DNA of 64,000 nucleotides from Polyangiaceae bacterium (lineage in GTDB: Bacteria; Myxococcota_A; Polyangia; Polyangiales; Polyangiaceae): assembly GCA_025937895.1 (NCBI GenBank), contig JAICQL010000007.1:1-64000 (forward strand). The letters run 5' to 3'. This document shows, in pieces, positions 38,569 to 47,129 of this stretch. Below the pieces are notes generated by a model. The model was not told the DNA's origin, ran no database searches, and was given only the letters and a program-made list of their open reading frames with translations. The position numbers and the translations under genes are program-made. Position 1 is the stretch's first letter, and each line of letters opens with the position of its first letter.

Positions 38569-38666
38569 CCGGCGAGCCCGGGGTTGTACTTTGACGAGCG
38601 GAGCGCTCTGCAACGCCTCGAGCGCTTCGGCGCGACATCGGCCGCGCCCGGCTCGAGACTTCGACC

Positions 38667-39205
38667 ATGTGGTCCTATGCCTTCGGCGGCCTCATGCTGG
38701 CGTCGGTGCTGTCGTGCGCTGCGAGTACACCAAAGGGGAGCCTGTAACGGCCTCCGGCAGGGCGCCGCGAGCGCGGGTGCATGTGCTTTCGGAGCACGAG
38801 GGGCGCCGCACGTTCGTGATCGCCTTCGGTCCGGGCGATGACGCCCTGGCGGGTTTGAATGAGCTGGCACGCACCCGTGGCTGGAAGAGCGCTCACTTCA
38901 GCGGCATCGGTTCGTTCTCGGCTGCCACGCTGGGCTGGTACGACTTCGAGCGCAAGCAGTTCCGGAAGCTACCGCGAAGCGGCACCCTCGAGGTGGTGGC
39001 GTTGCACGGCAACGTGGCGCTCGATGCTGAAGACGTGCCACTCGTGCACATTCATTGCGCGGTGGGGGATGAAGCGGGTGCGGTCACAGGCGGGCACTTG
39101 CTCGAGGCCACGGTCGCAGCGACCCTGGAGGTGGTCCTGACGGAGGAGCCCGTACCGGTGCGGAAGGGGCTGGACGAAAGCCTGGGCTCCAAGGTCATTC
39201 AGTGA
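38667..39205 (+). CDS. PPC/DUF296-domain protein with lipoprotein signal, apparent frameshift
   Basis: A PPC (DUF296) domain occupies the 3' part: FVIAFGPGDDALAGL, FSGIGSFSAATLGWYD, LHGNVALDAEDVPLVHIH and GGHLLEATV with the His cluster. In its own frame there is no sensible start (only a TTG at 38591). In the next frame, an ATG at 38667 encodes a clean lipoprotein signal (MWSYAFGGLMLASVLSC), then ASTPKGS and a stop at 38745. The frames join at AAAGGGG (38732-38738): one extra G would fuse signal and domain. So this is a homopolymer indel, a slippery site, or a recent mutation. Confidence 0.75.
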
Positions 39206-39598
39206 CAAACTCATCTGATGAAAGAGGTCACCCAGTGACGTGCTGAGTGCAGGGCTGCCGCTGGAGGCACTGGTATGCTGCTCTGCGCAGGTGTGCGGAT
39301 GGTTGATGACGGTGTTGGACCCGACGTCAGAAGACATGGATATTTGAAGAGACGATGTTTGAAGAGACAATGTTTGAAGAGACAATGTTTGAAGAGACAA
39401 TGTTTGAAGAGACAATGTTTGAAGAGACAATGTGAGGGACCCAACGCCAGGGGTGGCCGGGTGATTGGCCCTGCAACCATATTTCCGGCATAGTAACGAG
39501 TGGGGAAGTTCGTGGCTTGCTGCAACGGTCGCCGGGGTCCTACCGGGTGCGCTGCGGAGCTACTGGACGTCGAGGGAGCGAAGCAGAGAGGTAGGGTC
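39206..39598. other. intergenic region with a 15-bp minisatellite
   Basis: 393 bases before the CheY-like gene. It holds a diverged copy of the preceding gene's end (39224-39239 resembles 39191-39206, including the CAGTGA stop context) and the six-copy repeat at 39343-39432. No supported ORF. Confidence 0.5.
39343..39432 (+). repeat. 15-bp tandem repeat, six copies
   Basis: TTTGAAGAGACAATG is repeated six times without gaps; only the first copy differs (one G for A). It is notably AT-rich against the GC-rich background. As translation it would give KRQCL units, but no real gene covers it. Confidence 0.95.
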
Positions 39599-39967
39599 GT
39601 GGCAAAGCGCGTGCTCATCATCGATGACTCTTCTGACGTGCGCCGTCAGGTCTGTGGTGCGCTGGCCGGCGCTGGCTACGAGATGCTGGAAGCGGGTAAC
39701 GGCGTGGAGGGCGCTGCGCAGATTCGCCAGCAGCAGGAGCTGGCGCTGATCATCTGCGACGTCAACATGCCGCAGATGAATGGGCTCGACATGCTGGAGG
39801 TCGTCCAGGACGAGCTCGCGCGCCGGCGCATTCCGATCGTCATGCTGACGACGGAGGGCAAGGCCGAGATGATGGAGCGGGCGCGCAAGGCAGGCGCCAA
39901 GGGCTGGATCGTCAAGCCATTCCAGGATCACCTGTTCGTGGCCGCGGTGAACAAGCTCACGCAGTAA
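39599..39967 (+). CDS. single-domain response regulator (CheY-like)
   Basis: 122 aa from a GTG at 39599 with GAGAGGTAGGG upstream. A complete receiver domain: acidic pair D9/D10, phosphoacceptor D54 in ICDVNMPQMNG, T84/T85 in VMLTTEG and K106 in IVKPFQ. There is no output domain, so it likely acts by protein contact (chemotaxis/motility or phosphorelay). The frame is open further upstream, but that stretch looks non-coding. No histidine kinase is adjacent. The 3' end lies in a tandem repeat. Confidence 0.93.
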   Translation: MAKRVLIIDDSSDVRRQVCGALAGAGYEMLEAGNGVEGAAQIRQQQELALIICDVNMPQMNGLDMLEVVQDELARRRIPIVMLTTEGKAEMMERARKAGAKGWIVKPFQDHLFVAAVNKLTQ

Positions 39968-40054
39968 TCCAGCTCACGCAGTAATCCAGCTCACGCAGTA
40001 ATCCAGCTCACGCAGTAATCCAGCTCACGCAGTAATCCAGCTCACGCAGTAATC
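39954..40054 (+). repeat. 17-bp tandem repeat containing the response-regulator stop codon
   Basis: AGCTCACGCAGTAATCC repeats about six times; the first copy is the 3' end of the response-regulator gene (Leu-Thr-Gln-stop), so later copies are duplicates of a gene terminus. The last copy lacks one base. The repeats fill almost the whole gap to the convergent gene. Confidence 0.95.
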
Positions 40055-40059
40055 ACGCG

Positions 40060-40992
40060 CTAGAACTCGGCGGCGAGCCCGGTCACCCAGGTGTTTGTGC
40101 CGACGTTCATGCCGTCGTAGTCGCTCACCGACCACTCGAAGAACAGGTACGAGTTGTTGATGCCGGCGGCAGAGTCCAGCTCGCGGCCTGCCGAGGGCTC
40201 CAGCACGTCGAGCAGGAACATGGCGCCAAGCGCTGCTTGCGTGCCGACGGAAGTATCTCTGGCCGGAACCCCGCCGTAGTCGGCGGTGCCAGTGCCGTCG
40301 TTGATCCACCACAGCGCATAGCCCAGGCCGAACTTGCCGTAGCCCACCAGCGGGATGCTCAGCTCCCGCGCCAGCACGTCCACCCGCAGCACGCCGACGG
40401 CGTACATGGGCATGATGTTGAGGGTGGTCTTCTGCCCGATGTCGCCCTCGGAGGACTCTGACGGAAGGTCAGGACCGGGAGGTAGCTCCGCGAAGCAGCT
40501 GGATCCCTCGATGCACGGCTTATTCCGGGCAGACCAGCGCGTGTAGCTCCAGCCGAGCCCGACGCCCAGGCTGCCGACGTACGGCACGCGCCAGAGCTGC
40601 ACGTCGAACTCGAACCCGAACTGAAAGCGCGGCTTCGTGCCGAAGAAGTCGTCGAGCACGGCGGTCGACGCGCTGTCATCGACCCGCGGCGCATAGGGCC
40701 CAAAGCGCAGCTCCACTGCCATGTTCTGCGGCGAGAAGTCATTGCGCCGCTCGATGCGCGGCACGGGCCCGAACGCGGGCGCAGGCACGGTGGAGCGCCC
40801 GGGGGCGCGCATGTCCGGCGCCGAAGCGCTGGTGCTCTCCGTCGAGGTGCTGGTCTCAGTGGACGCTTCCGCGGAGGCTTCTGCCTCCTGGGCCTTCGCC
40901 GGCGCGCTCACGCCGAGCAGGGTTACACCGAGCAGGGCAGCGACCATCGCGGGCAGCGCAACGGCTGGCGCGAGCGAGCGACGGCAGCTCAT
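40060..40992 (-). CDS. outer-membrane beta-barrel protein
   Basis: 310 aa. A Sec signal (LGVTLLGVSAPAKA) is followed by a Ser/Thr/Glu-rich stretch and then alternating beta-strand segments (MAVELRFGPYAPRVDD, FQFGFEFDVQLW, LGVGLGWSYTRW, YGKFGLGYALWW, NSYLFFEWSVSDYDG). It ends with Phe (GLAAEF), the C-terminal signal for barrel insertion. It resembles myxobacterial barrels with a VELRFGPYxP motif; exact family unverified. Its ATG overlaps the stop of the MYXO-CTERM-like gene, so the two are coexpressed. Confidence 0.8.
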   Translation of the reverse strand: MSCRRSLAPAVALPAMVAALLGVTLLGVSAPAKAQEAEASAEASTETSTSTESTSASAPDMRAPGRSTVPAPAFGPVPRIERRNDFSPQNMAVELRFGPYAPRVDDSASTAVLDDFFGTKPRFQFGFEFDVQLWRVPYVGSLGVGLGWSYTRWSARNKPCIEGSSCFAELPPGPDLPSESSEGDIGQKTTLNIMPMYAVGVLRVDVLARELSIPLVGYGKFGLGYALWWINDGTGTADYGGVPARDTSVGTQAALGAMFLLDVLEPSAGRELDSAAGINNSYLFFEWSVSDYDGMNVGTNTWVTGLAAEF

Positions 40993-42197
40993 GAGCGGCT
41001 CCGGACGCGGCGCACCCGCAGCGCGACCAGGAGCAACCCGAGCAGCGCGACCCCTGCTGGCGCGGAGCTCCGGGCAGCAAAGCTCATCGTGCAGAAGCCC
41101 CCGCCACCCATGCCACCCTGGAATTTATAGCGTTCGAAGAAGTCCTCCACTTCCTCCGGCGCGGCGCAGCGGATCTGGGAGAGCACGCCGGGATTGTTCA
41201 GCAGGTCCTCTCCCGCCACCCCGACGGCGTACAGCTGGCCGTTGGTGAGGCCGCGGGTGCGGACCTCTCCCGCGCTCTTGTTGGCGCGGCCGCACTCCAG
41301 GGAAATGCCCTCCCGCAGCGCGGCCTCGAAATTCGGGCGCTGGCCTTGCACCAGCAGGTTCTGCTCGCAACGGGCCGCGGCGGTTCCCGCGTCCGCGGCT
41401 CCTGGCGCGACCACGGGCGCACCCGCGTCCCCCGCTGGCTCGAACACATCCGTCGGCTCCACGTCCGCGATCGTCCCCGCTGGCACGCAGTAGGCACCGA
41501 TGCGCTCGAGCTGCAGGTCTTCCTCCAGGTTGCCAAAGGACACCGTCAGCTGATCTTCGCCCGTGCTCACGTCAATGCCGGCAGGCGGGTTCGGCCCCAC
41601 CAGGTCAAAGCCCGTGCCCTGCGCGCCCCCCGTCCAGCGCTGCACGCTGCCGCTCACGGCTCTGCCGCCGTCCTCGATGAAGAAGAAGAAGGTGAGCTGC
41701 TGGCCATCTTCGTCGGTGCTGGTTTCACACACCTCCGGCCCGAGCCCGGTCGAGATCGTCAGATCCGCGCGATCCTGCTCGACCACGGTGCGCACCGGCA
41801 CGTCGATGGTCATGTCGCGCCGTGCGGTCTCGCTCGCCACCAGCCAGCACTGACCACGGTCGGCGTTGCCACGCTTCTCGTCACAGGTATCGTTGCCGGC
41901 CCACACTTCCACGGTGGCGCGGGCGTTGTTGACGGTGATCGGAAAGACGAACACCTCGTTGGCGATGCAGTCCTGGTAGTTGATCCACCAGGGGCGCGTG
42001 TTGCGATAGTCGTAGCGGCGCGGATCCGGGCGCTCTTCACCCGGTACCGGACGAATGCGGCCCACCGTGCCGATGGTGATGGTCTGCGCCGACGCGCTCG
42101 TGCTCCACAGCGCGAGCAGCCCCACTACCGCGACCAGTAGCCTCGCCAGCTTCCAGCAGCCGCGCGCTGCCAAACGCTCACTCATCCGTGACGGCAT
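40989..42197 (-). CDS. secreted protein with MYXO-CTERM-like C-terminal anchor
   Basis: About 402 aa from the ATG at 42197 (another ATG at 42185). A signal peptide (LLVAVVGLLALWSTSASA) leads to a beta-rich, Cys-containing ectodomain (C residues in DCIANE, DTCDEK, GQCWLV, PEVCET, AYCVPA). The C-terminus is GGGFC, then a hydrophobic helix and VRRVRSRS. This Cys-TM-Arg layout fits the MYXO-CTERM sorting signal processed to a surface lipoprotein. The ectodomain family is not recognised. It overlaps the following barrel gene. Confidence 0.72.
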   Translation of the reverse strand: MPSRMSERLAARGCWKLARLLVAVVGLLALWSTSASAQTITIGTVGRIRPVPGEERPDPRRYDYRNTRPWWINYQDCIANEVFVFPITVNNARATVEVWAGNDTCDEKRGNADRGQCWLVASETARRDMTIDVPVRTVVEQDRADLTISTGLGPEVCETSTDEDGQQLTFFFFIEDGGRAVSGSVQRWTGGAQGTGFDLVGPNPPAGIDVSTGEDQLTVSFGNLEEDLQLERIGAYCVPAGTIADVEPTDVFEPAGDAGAPVVAPGAADAGTAAARCEQNLLVQGQRPNFEAALREGISLECGRANKSAGEVRTRGLTNGQLYAVGVAGEDLLNNPGVLSQIRCAAPEEVEDFFERYKFQGGMGGGGFCTMSFAARSSAPAGVALLGLLLVALRVRRVRSRS

Positions 42198-42473
42198 CCA
42201 TCCTCGACATCTGCTCTGCACCCGACCTTGGCTCCTGATCGTGGCCTGTCGCCTACCGCGCTCTCCGCGCGTTTCCAGCATAGTCCGTGCCAGCACGCAA
42301 TCGGGCTCGATCTACGCCACCGCAGTGTTGGCCAGCAGCGGTCGCCGGACAAGTTGGCCGTCTCGATTTCGCAGCTTCGCCAATCTGACAACGGGCGCGA
42401 CGGCGCCGCGTCACTTCCCGCTCGAGAAGCTCGGGCCGGGGGAGCGCGCGCCCCCGGAGCCGCGCAGTGGGGG

Positions 42474-43529
42474 CTACAGCCGGATCTCGACGTGAGTCCG
42501 CTTACGCAAGCTGTCGAGCCACTGCCGGCGCGTGGTCTCCATCTTCTCGGTGTACACGCGGCTCTGCAGCTGCGGCTTGGCCTGCTCATACGGAGGGATC
42601 TGCGAGGCCGAGCGCTCGACGAGCTTGATCACCAGCCAGGCGTCGCCGTGGCGCAGCGGCTGGGTGATCTCTCCCACCTCCAGCGCGGCGATGGCCGAGT
42701 CCACCTCTGGCGGCAGCTCGCCCGGCAGCATCGGCGCGAGCAAGCCGCCGCTCTGGCGCGTGGACGGATCGGACGAATAGCTGCGCGCGAGCTCGGCAAA
42801 ATCGGCGCCGGCACGGGCCCGCGCACTGAGCTGCGCGGCTGTCTCGCGCACCCGCGCGGCGCCGTCGGCGCCACTGCCCGGCGGGATCTGCAGTCGGATC
42901 CAGGCCGCGCGGAACTCGAGGCGCCGTCGCTCCTCCAGCTGCAGCCGCCGGTACGTGCTGCGCATGTCGTCCTCGCTGATGCGCATGCGGCCCTGCACGC
43001 GCAGGTTGAGCATCTTGGCATCCAGCAGCTGGCGGCGGATCTCCTGCCGGTACTCCTGCAGGTTCATGCCCGTCTTTTGCGCCTCTTCGTACACCTGCTC
43101 GATGCTCACCTCGTTCTGCTTGGCGACGCGCTCGATCGCAGACTGGATCTCCTGGGCGCTCACCGTGATGTTGGCGCGCACGGCCTCACGCCCCTGCAGC
43201 TCTTCATCCACCAGGCGCTCGAGCAGATCCTTGTACAGCCGGGAGAGCGCCACGTTGCGCGACGGCCCCTCGGGTACGTTGGCGTAGATCTGCAGCTGGA
43301 AGGGGCGCGCGCGCTGCTGCAGATCACTGAGCAGGATGGCCTTGTCGGCCACCACCGCCACCACCCGCTCCACGGTGGCCGCCTGCGCCACCCCGGGCTG
43401 CAGCGCGGCACCGGCGCCTTCGCCGAGGTACTCGCCGAGGCCGGGCACGCCTCCGAACAGCAGCGCGCCGAGCAGCGCGGACAGGGAGAGGCGGAAAGAG
43501 CGGGGGCAGGACATCGACATCACTTTCAT
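42474..43529 (-). CDS. SurA-like periplasmic chaperone/peptidyl-prolyl isomerase
   Basis: 351 aa with a long signal peptide ending near AQAATVERVVAVV. The N-terminal SurA domain (AVVADKAILLSDLQQR, LVDEELQGREA, QEYRQEIRRQLLDAKML) is followed by one parvulin-type domain (about 225-320: FAELARSYSSDPSTRQSGG, LEVGEITQPLRHGDAWLVIKL). SurA carries outer-membrane proteins to the BAM complex. E. coli SurA has two parvulin domains; this has one. Its ATG overlaps the stop of the lipoprotein gene at 43526. Confidence 0.85.
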   Translation of the reverse strand: MKVMSMSCPRSFRLSLSALLGALLFGGVPGLGEYLGEGAGAALQPGVAQAATVERVVAVVADKAILLSDLQQRARPFQLQIYANVPEGPSRNVALSRLYKDLLERLVDEELQGREAVRANITVSAQEIQSAIERVAKQNEVSIEQVYEEAQKTGMNLQEYRQEIRRQLLDAKMLNLRVQGRMRISEDDMRSTYRRLQLEERRRLEFRAAWIRLQIPPGSGADGAARVRETAAQLSARARAGADFAELARSYSSDPSTRQSGGLLAPMLPGELPPEVDSAIAALEVGEITQPLRHGDAWLVIKLVERSASQIPPYEQAKPQLQSRVYTEKMETTRRQWLDSLRKRTHVEIRL

Positions 43530-44092
43530 CTTCGCAGGTAGGAGCGCGCCTGCTCGGTCACGAACTCGGCGGCAGGCCAGTGGCGGTAATACGACGCGAG
43601 CAGGACATCGCTACCGTCCTCCTTGTTGGTTTGCTCCTCGAGCTTGCCGATGACGCGCACCAGGGAGCGCGGCTGCAGGCCGCTGCCCAGGCTATCGCTC
43701 TGCCCGAGCGGCACCAACGCGTGGAGCCGCGCCAGCTCCTGATCGCCGACGGTCACGCGACAGGTCTCTTCACTGGCGTCTTCGCACAGGTTGCGCGCGG
43801 CGAGCCGGCGCACGCTCAAGGTCAGATCCGTGAGGCCGTCCCGGCCCTCGGCGCGCGCCAGCACGATACCGAACACTTCGAGCTTCTTCTCCCGCCACTG
43901 CGCGGGTAAGCGCCGAGCCATCACCGGATCGTAGCGTTCCGCGCCTTGCAGCGCGTCCTCTTCAGCCCCGAGGGGTGAATAGATGCGGCTGTAGCCGTAG
44001 GGACCGGCGGAGCTACAGGCGAACGGGGCGCTCGCCAGGGCGAGCTGAAGGAGGGGGAGCCACGGACGGCGCACGGCACTGCCAAGTAGCAC
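43526..44092 (-). CDS. conserved lipoprotein of the envelope operon
   Basis: About 188 aa from a GTG at 44092 (a GTG at 44074 is possible). The signal ends in ASAPFACSSAGPYGYSR, a likely lipobox with Cys. The mature part contains a beta-rich domain (WREKKLEVFGIVLARAEG, DLTLSVRRLAARN, SLVRVIGKLEEQ) of possible OB-type; I do not know its function. The longer open frame upstream is an artefact of the GC bias over the neighbouring gene. It overlaps the SurA-like gene and lies 34 bases after the BatA-like gene. Confidence 0.65.
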   Translation of the reverse strand: MLLGSAVRRPWLPLLQLALASAPFACSSAGPYGYSRIYSPLGAEEDALQGAERYDPVMARRLPAQWREKKLEVFGIVLARAEGRDGLTDLTLSVRRLAARNLCEDASEETCRVTVGDQELARLHALVPLGQSDSLGSGLQPRSLVRVIGKLEEQTNKEDGSDVLLASYYRHWPAAEFVTEQARSYLRR

Positions 44093-44126
44093 GGCAGATC
44101 GGTCGAATCTACGCTCGGTTCCGAGC

Positions 44127-46133
44127 TCAGTGCAGAGCGCGCGAGGCCCGTCTGCGGCGCTGCGCCTCACCGCCGACGCGCAGGGCCAGCTCCGCGGCGA
44201 AGGCGGCCAGCAGCACCAGGGCCAGCTCCGGCGAGGCGTCGACCGAGCCGGGAGCATGGTCCGAGGCGGCGCGCAGGGCGGCTGGCCGCACACTGCCTGG
44301 CGGATCGGTGATCTCCCGCTCGTCGATGCGCGCCGCGCGGACCTGGACCGCGCCATCACTGGTCACGACGTAGCGCCCCGCCAGCTCTGGGGTGGCCAGC
44401 TGCTCTCCGGGAGTGCAGGCGGTGGAGGACTCGGCCTCCGCCTCGCAGCCCTCCACGGACAACCGCAGGGGCCCCTCCGGACCCTCGATCTGTACCGAGC
44501 GCGCGGGTGGAAACGTCCAGCGCTCACCGACCCAGGTGGTGCCCGAGCCGCGACGCTGCTCCGCCTCGCCCAGCAGCTGATCGAGCAGGGCCAGGAAGAC
44601 CGGACGCACCGCGAGGTCGCTGTGATCGACGCTGGCGGGCAGCCCACAGGTGAACACCAGGCCCGCGTTCACGGGCCGCCGCAGGAGCAGCGGCGCGCCG
44701 TCCCCCCAGCTGCCGATCACCACGCTGCCCGGCAGCCCCGCGCCGTCCAGGCGCATGCGCCCGCTGCGGGTGAGCGCCGTCAGGCTCTGCGACTCGGGGC
44801 CGAGCCAGCTCAGGCTGGCAGGGTCTGCGTCCAGCGGCGTGGTCGTCAGCTCCCAGCGCGCGTTGCGCTCCGCAAAGGGCTCCAGGGTGGACGAGAGCTG
44901 CAGCGCCGCCGAGGCGGGGCCCAGCAAGCCGAGAGCAACCCCGCCGGAATCGAGCCACTCGCCGAGCGCGCTCCGGCTCTCCGGGCCGAGCCCCGGGGGA
45001 TCGTTGACCACCAGCGCGGCGTATGGCTGCAGTTCGCGGGCATCGTCCGGCAGCAACGCCAGCGGGCGCACGATCGCCTCCGAGCGCACCGCCAGCAGGC
45101 CCTGCTCGATCACGCTGGGACCTCCGGTGACCACCCCCGCCGACGCTGGATCCGTCACCACGGCGACGTTCAGCTCGCTGCCGCTGGGCGAGACGCGCAC
45201 CCGATCGTTGCTGGGATTGTCGTCGGGCGGGGTCAGCTCCAGCTCGAAATCGGCGCCGGGATCGCGGGTGACGAAGCTCAGCGTCTGGTTGCCGGCATGT
45301 GGCTCCAGCGCCAGCCGCGCCAGCCCCTCCGGATCGGCGAGCAGGCTCTCCACCGGCTGCTCCGCGAGCACGCGCAGGTTGCGGGCGCCGCTGGCCGTGC
45401 CGGCACACGTCAACGTCACGTTCAGGCGATCGGTCTGACGGCGTGCCTCGACCAGAGCGCAGTCATTGACGGGTTGCCGCAGCGTCTCCAGGGGCGCGGA
45501 CACGTCGGGCGCGTCGATGGCCGAGCCCGCCAGATCGCCCAGCACGATCAGCTGGCGCTCCGAGCGCTCCAGCTTGGCCAGCGCCGAGCGCGCCAGGGTG
45601 AGGGCATTGTCCAGATCGGAAGCGCGATCGCTCTGGCGGAGCTCGCCGAGCGCCGCGCGGGCCGCTTGCAGATCCGTGGTGGGGCTCAGGGCCACCCGCG
45701 CGGGCTTGCCCGAGAGCACGATCGCGACCGCGTCGCCGTCGCGCACCGAGCGCAGCAGCTGCCGGGCGCCGGTCAGCGCCGCGTCCCAGCGCGTCTCGCC
45801 ATCGGGCGTGCGGGCACGCATGCTGTGCGAGTCGTCGAGCACGAGTGCCAGGGCGATGGAGGCGCCCTGCGGGCGATCGACGCTCAGCCGCGAGCACTGC
45901 ACGAACGGCGTGGCGCCCAGTATCGCCAGCAACACGACCATCAGCGAGCGCAGCCCGAGCAGGGTGCGATCCTCCAGCCGGGCGCGCTCGCGCGAGTGCG
46001 CCTCCAGGCGTGCGACGAGCGCCGCAGGAGGAAACACCCGCTCCGGCGTGCGGCCGCGGCGCAGCAGGTGCGCGATCAGCGGCGCGACCACCAGGAGCCC
46101 CACGGCCAGCGCGGCGGCCACCAGGAAGCTCAT
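44127..46133 (-). CDS. BatA-like membrane protein with von Willebrand A domain
   Basis: 668 aa. The N-terminal BatA-type unit (LVAAALAVGLLVVAPLIAHLLRRG, then TM at about 62-78) is typical of aerotolerance-operon proteins. A vWA domain follows with the MIDAS motif DDSHSM (DxSxS type) near residue 101, and a glutamine-amidotransferase-like/beta-rich periplasmic part (300-640) with a final TM (ELALVLLAAFAAELAL). The ATG overlaps the DUF58 gene stop (ATGA). Bat proteins usually work with a MoxR ATPase, which is not in this window. Confidence 0.82.
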   Translation of the reverse strand: MSFLVAAALAVGLLVVAPLIAHLLRRGRTPERVFPPAALVARLEAHSRERARLEDRTLLGLRSLMVVLLAILGATPFVQCSRLSVDRPQGASIALALVLDDSHSMRARTPDGETRWDAALTGARQLLRSVRDGDAVAIVLSGKPARVALSPTTDLQAARAALGELRQSDRASDLDNALTLARSALAKLERSERQLIVLGDLAGSAIDAPDVSAPLETLRQPVNDCALVEARRQTDRLNVTLTCAGTASGARNLRVLAEQPVESLLADPEGLARLALEPHAGNQTLSFVTRDPGADFELELTPPDDNPSNDRVRVSPSGSELNVAVVTDPASAGVVTGGPSVIEQGLLAVRSEAIVRPLALLPDDARELQPYAALVVNDPPGLGPESRSALGEWLDSGGVALGLLGPASAALQLSSTLEPFAERNARWELTTTPLDADPASLSWLGPESQSLTALTRSGRMRLDGAGLPGSVVIGSWGDGAPLLLRRPVNAGLVFTCGLPASVDHSDLAVRPVFLALLDQLLGEAEQRRGSGTTWVGERWTFPPARSVQIEGPEGPLRLSVEGCEAEAESSTACTPGEQLATPELAGRYVVTSDGAVQVRAARIDEREITDPPGSVRPAALRAASDHAPGSVDASPELALVLLAAFAAELALRVGGEAQRRRRASRALH

Positions 46134-47041
46134 GCGCCACGCCCCTCCGCAGCGCGCAGGATGGCCCTCACCGAGCGCACCGGATCTTCATCGCTACGAC
46201 ACACCACCAGCTCACCGCCGTGCACGTGCAGCGCCGCGCGGAAGCTCTGCTGCAGCGTTGCCAGCGCCTCCAGGTAGCCGGCGCGGGCCAGGCTGGCGTT
46301 CGTCTCCACCTCCAGACCTCCCTCGCTCGCACGCAGCCGCACCGGGCCCTCCAGCGGAAAAGTGGCCTCCACTGGATCCAGGATCTGCGCCACGATCACC
46401 TGACGGCCCGCCGTGCCCAGCGCGCTCAGCGCGCGTGGACCATCGGCGCCCAGCTCCAGCAGGTCCGACAGCACCACGATCAAGCTGCCGCGGGTGGAGC
46501 GGCGGCCCACGGCCTGCAACGCCGCCTCCAGCTGAGCGCCGCCGTCCCCCAGCTGGCCTGCCGCCCGCGCCAGCGAGAGCTGGACCAAAGCTCTATCGAA
46601 GGCCTCCAGCCCGCCCGCCACGGGCAAGGACTGCACGTCCTCGCCGCCCAGGAAGTCGATGCCCACCGGATCACCCGAGCGCACTGCCACCCGGGTCAGG
46701 GCGGCGGCCAGGAGCGCCGCGAACTCCAGCTTGGTCGAAGGCGCCTGCTCCGAACGGAAACCCATCGAGGCGGTGGCGTCGACCAGCAGCCGCAGCTGCC
46801 GCTCCGTCTCCGTCTCGAATTGCTTGATCAGCAGCCGCTCATGCCGCATCAGCGCGCGCTGATCCAGCCAGCGCAGGTCGTCGCCCGGCAGGTATTCGCG
46901 GTGCCCGGCGAACTCCAGCCCCGCCCCCCGGCGGCGGCTCTCGTGGCTGCCCACCCAGAGCCCGTCGGCGATGCGCCGGGCCGCCAGCCGCAGGCGGCCG
47001 AGAGCGGCCCAGTCGAGTCGTTGGGAGAGCGAGCTGCGCAT
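46130..47041 (-). CDS. DUF58 family protein
   Basis: 303 aa from the ATG at 47041; a TTG lies 21 bases further upstream. Contains the DUF58 signature GAGLEFAGHREYLPGDDLRWLDQRA, then a vWA-like fold (LRLLVDATASMGFR with the DxSxS metal motif altered to DATAS). DUF58 proteins pair with MoxR ATPases and Bat proteins. It lies upstream of and overlaps the BatA-like gene. Confidence 0.9.
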   Translation of the reverse strand: MRSSLSQRLDWAALGRLRLAARRIADGLWVGSHESRRRGAGLEFAGHREYLPGDDLRWLDQRALMRHERLLIKQFETETERQLRLLVDATASMGFRSEQAPSTKLEFAALLAAALTRVAVRSGDPVGIDFLGGEDVQSLPVAGGLEAFDRALVQLSLARAAGQLGDGGAQLEAALQAVGRRSTRGSLIVVLSDLLELGADGPRALSALGTAGRQVIVAQILDPVEATFPLEGPVRLRASEGGLEVETNASLARAGYLEALATLQQSFRAALHVHGGELVVCRSDEDPVRSVRAILRAAEGRGA

Positions 47042-47129
47042 CGACCGTGACCGAGCAATCAAGCAGCCGGAGCCGGGGCTGTCAGCAAGAATTCAGCGAG
47101 GGTGATCCGGAAGGGCAAAGGGGGCGAGC

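Noticed and set aside
39343..40054. CRISPR-like repeats
   Set aside because: The units are contiguous with no spacers and there are no cas genes, so these are simple tandem repeats.
44130..46277. 715-codon plus-strand frame
   Set aside because: Opposite to the BatA-like gene with MIDAS motif and coupled start; the plus frame is Arg/Gln/His-rich nonsense.
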